Positions 63,233 through 64,000 of a stretch of DNA of 64,000 nucleotides are shown in pieces. The position numbers and the translations under genes were made by a program. How positions within the stretch are numbered: position 1 is the stretch's first letter; each line of letters begins with the position of its first letter. Under the pieces are notes generated by a model. It did not search any database, was not told the origin of the DNA, and was given only the letters and a program-made list of their open reading frames with translations. Source of the DNA: REEB95 sp050729835 (lineage in GTDB: Bacteria; Pseudomonadota; Alphaproteobacteria; ATCC43930; CGMCC-115725); assembly GCA_050729835.1 (NCBI GenBank), contig JBOHLS010000004.1:62001-126000 (forward strand), in the 5' to 3' direction.

Positions 63233-63262
63233 TTGCGCCAACAGCGGAATTCCCTATATAAA
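63233..63262 (+). promoter_or_regulatory. Sigma-70-type promoter of rimP-nusA
   Basis: TTGCGC at 63233-63238 and TATATA/TATAAA at 63255-63262 are separated by 16-18 bases. The position, just after trmB and about 105 bases before rimP, fits the start of the long rimP-nusA-infB type operon. Confidence 0.5.
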
Positions 63263-63321
63263 GGGCGCAATCAACAACAAGAGTCCCATAGCCTCGGCTG
63301 GTAAGCCGGGGAGATCGAACG

Positions 63322-63348
63322 GTGGGCCGTGCGGCCCACTTTTTATTT
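63322..63348 (+). terminator. Intrinsic terminator in the rimP leader (possible attenuator)
   Basis: GTGGGCC and GGCCCAC form a 7-bp GC stem with the loop GTGC, followed by TTTTTATTTT. It lies between the promoter and rimP, 20 bases before the start, so it would stop most transcripts unless read through. NusA, encoded next, is known to affect termination, which would allow feedback; this is inference. Confidence 0.7.
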
Positions 63349-63367
63349 TCGGCGCAGGAGTCCGGCG

Positions 63368-63868
63368 TTGGTCGACGCCAAAAGCATCGAAGCCTTGATT
63401 GCGCCCTCGCTCGAAGCGATGGGGTATCGCCTCGTGCACGCCGCCTTCACTGGCGGCCGCGGCGCCACCTTGCAAGTGATGGCCGAGCGCGCCAACGATG
63501 CGGCCATGTCGGTTGACGACTGTTCGCTCGTCAGCCAGACCGTATCGGCGCTGCTCGACGTCGCCGATCCGATTCCGGAATCCTACCTGCTCGAAATTAG
63601 CTCGCCGGGTATCGACCGGCCTCTGTTCCGGCGCGCGGATTACGAACGTTTCGCGGGCTTCGAGGCCAAGGTCGAGCTCGCCCAGCCGCAAGCCGGCCGC
63701 CGTCGCTTCCGCGGCCGCCTGCTCGGGCTCGATGGCGACGCCGTGATGCTCAACCTGGGCGTGGAGATCGCCCGCCTGCCGTTTGCGGACATCGCCCGCG
63801 CCAAACTCGTCCTGACCGACGAACTCATCGCCGCCACGCGTCCCAAGGCGCGCAGCGAAGTTATCTGA
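63368..63868 (+). CDS. rimP: Ribosome maturation factor RimP
   Basis: RimP, 166 residues, assists maturation of the 30S subunit. Hallmarks are IEALIAPSLEAMGYRLVHAA and the strongly conserved YLLEISSPGIDRPLFRRADY. The start is TTG with AGGAG seven bases before it; an ATG-like alternative further upstream would start inside the terminator hairpin. nusA follows after 11 bases. Confidence 0.94.
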   Translation: MVDAKSIEALIAPSLEAMGYRLVHAAFTGGRGATLQVMAERANDAAMSVDDCSLVSQTVSALLDVADPIPESYLLEISSPGIDRPLFRRADYERFAGFEAKVELAQPQAGRRRFRGRLLGLDGDAVMLNLGVEIARLPFADIARAKLVLTDELIAATRPKARSEVI

Positions 63869-63879
63869 GGAAATCCACC

Positions 63880-64000
63880 ATGGCCGTACAGACCAGCACC
63901 GCCTATCCCCGTCTCGAGCTCCTCCAGGTCGCCGACACCGTCGCGCGCGACAAGGGCATCGATCGAGACGAGGTACTCCAGGCGATGGAGCAGGCGATTC
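63880..64000 (+). CDS. nusA: Transcription termination/antitermination protein NusA (5' part)
   Basis: Only the first 40 codons are in the window. RLELLQVADTVARDKGIDRD and EVLQAMEQAI match the start of NusA's N-terminal RNA-polymerase-binding domain. It directly follows rimP, as in nearly all bacteria. The rest lies beyond the right edge. Confidence 0.93.
   Translation, partial: MAVQTSTAYPRLELLQVADTVARDKGIDRDEVLQAMEQAI

Overview
The window is chromosomal DNA from a high-GC alphaproteobacterium, most like the Rhodospirillales and relatives by gene order. This rests on recognised synteny: parB-parA-rsmG-mnmG-mnmE, rho-hemJ-hemH-hemE, then an origin-type gap followed by ppsR-maf-aroE-coaE-dnaQ/secB-tim44-mltA, smr-xre, hslVU, the hisBHAF-hisE cluster, nfuA-tsaB-rimI-mucR-fur, olsBA, miaB-phoH-ybeY-corC-lnt-xre-trmB, and rimP-nusA. 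I cannot name a genus. Genes are tightly packed, with many ATGA/GTGA start-stop overlaps.

Layout. 1-7 kb: chromosome partitioning (parAB with three parS-type sites at 2.8, 3.5 and 4.8 kb) and tRNA/rRNA modification. 6.5-13.3 kb: an accessory block of metabolic enzymes (VOC protein, YyaL-like protein, Ogt, SGNH hydrolase, dienelactone hydrolase, quinone oxidoreductase) ending in a compositionally odd gene-poor stretch. 13.3-18 kb: methyltransferase, rho and the heme genes on the minus strand. 18.0-18.4 kb: the hemE/ppsR gap, the place where Caulobacter and other alphaproteobacteria keep oriC. 18.4-24.9 kb: plus-strand core genes, interrupted by a lower-GC GIY-YIG gene that also appears to have brought in the 5' part of dnaQ. 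25-29.8 kb: proline-rich and glycine-zipper envelope proteins, lutABC (lutB frameshifted), smr and an XRE regulator. 30-36.5 kb: cspA, hslVU and the histidine cluster with a PadR regulator and a broken HIT gene. 36.7-45 kb: accessory region with a PAS protein, an intact IS630 copy exactly at the kup stop codon, a cupredoxin, a broken ECF sigma factor with its anti-sigma gene, an ABC binding protein, a receiver protein and a comM remnant. 45-64 kb: mostly core genes running to the start of nusA.

Nothing here convinces me of a wholly new defence or metabolic system. The points most worth a second look are the origin/parS architecture, the mosaic GIY-YIG/dnaQ tract, the cluster of five interrupted genes (lutB, HIT, ECF sigma, comM, TIGR02186-type), the stop-preserving IS630 insertion, an in-frame palindromic element inside smr, an FNR/FixK-type box ahead of a 42-residue membrane protein, and a terminator-containing leader before rimP-nusA.
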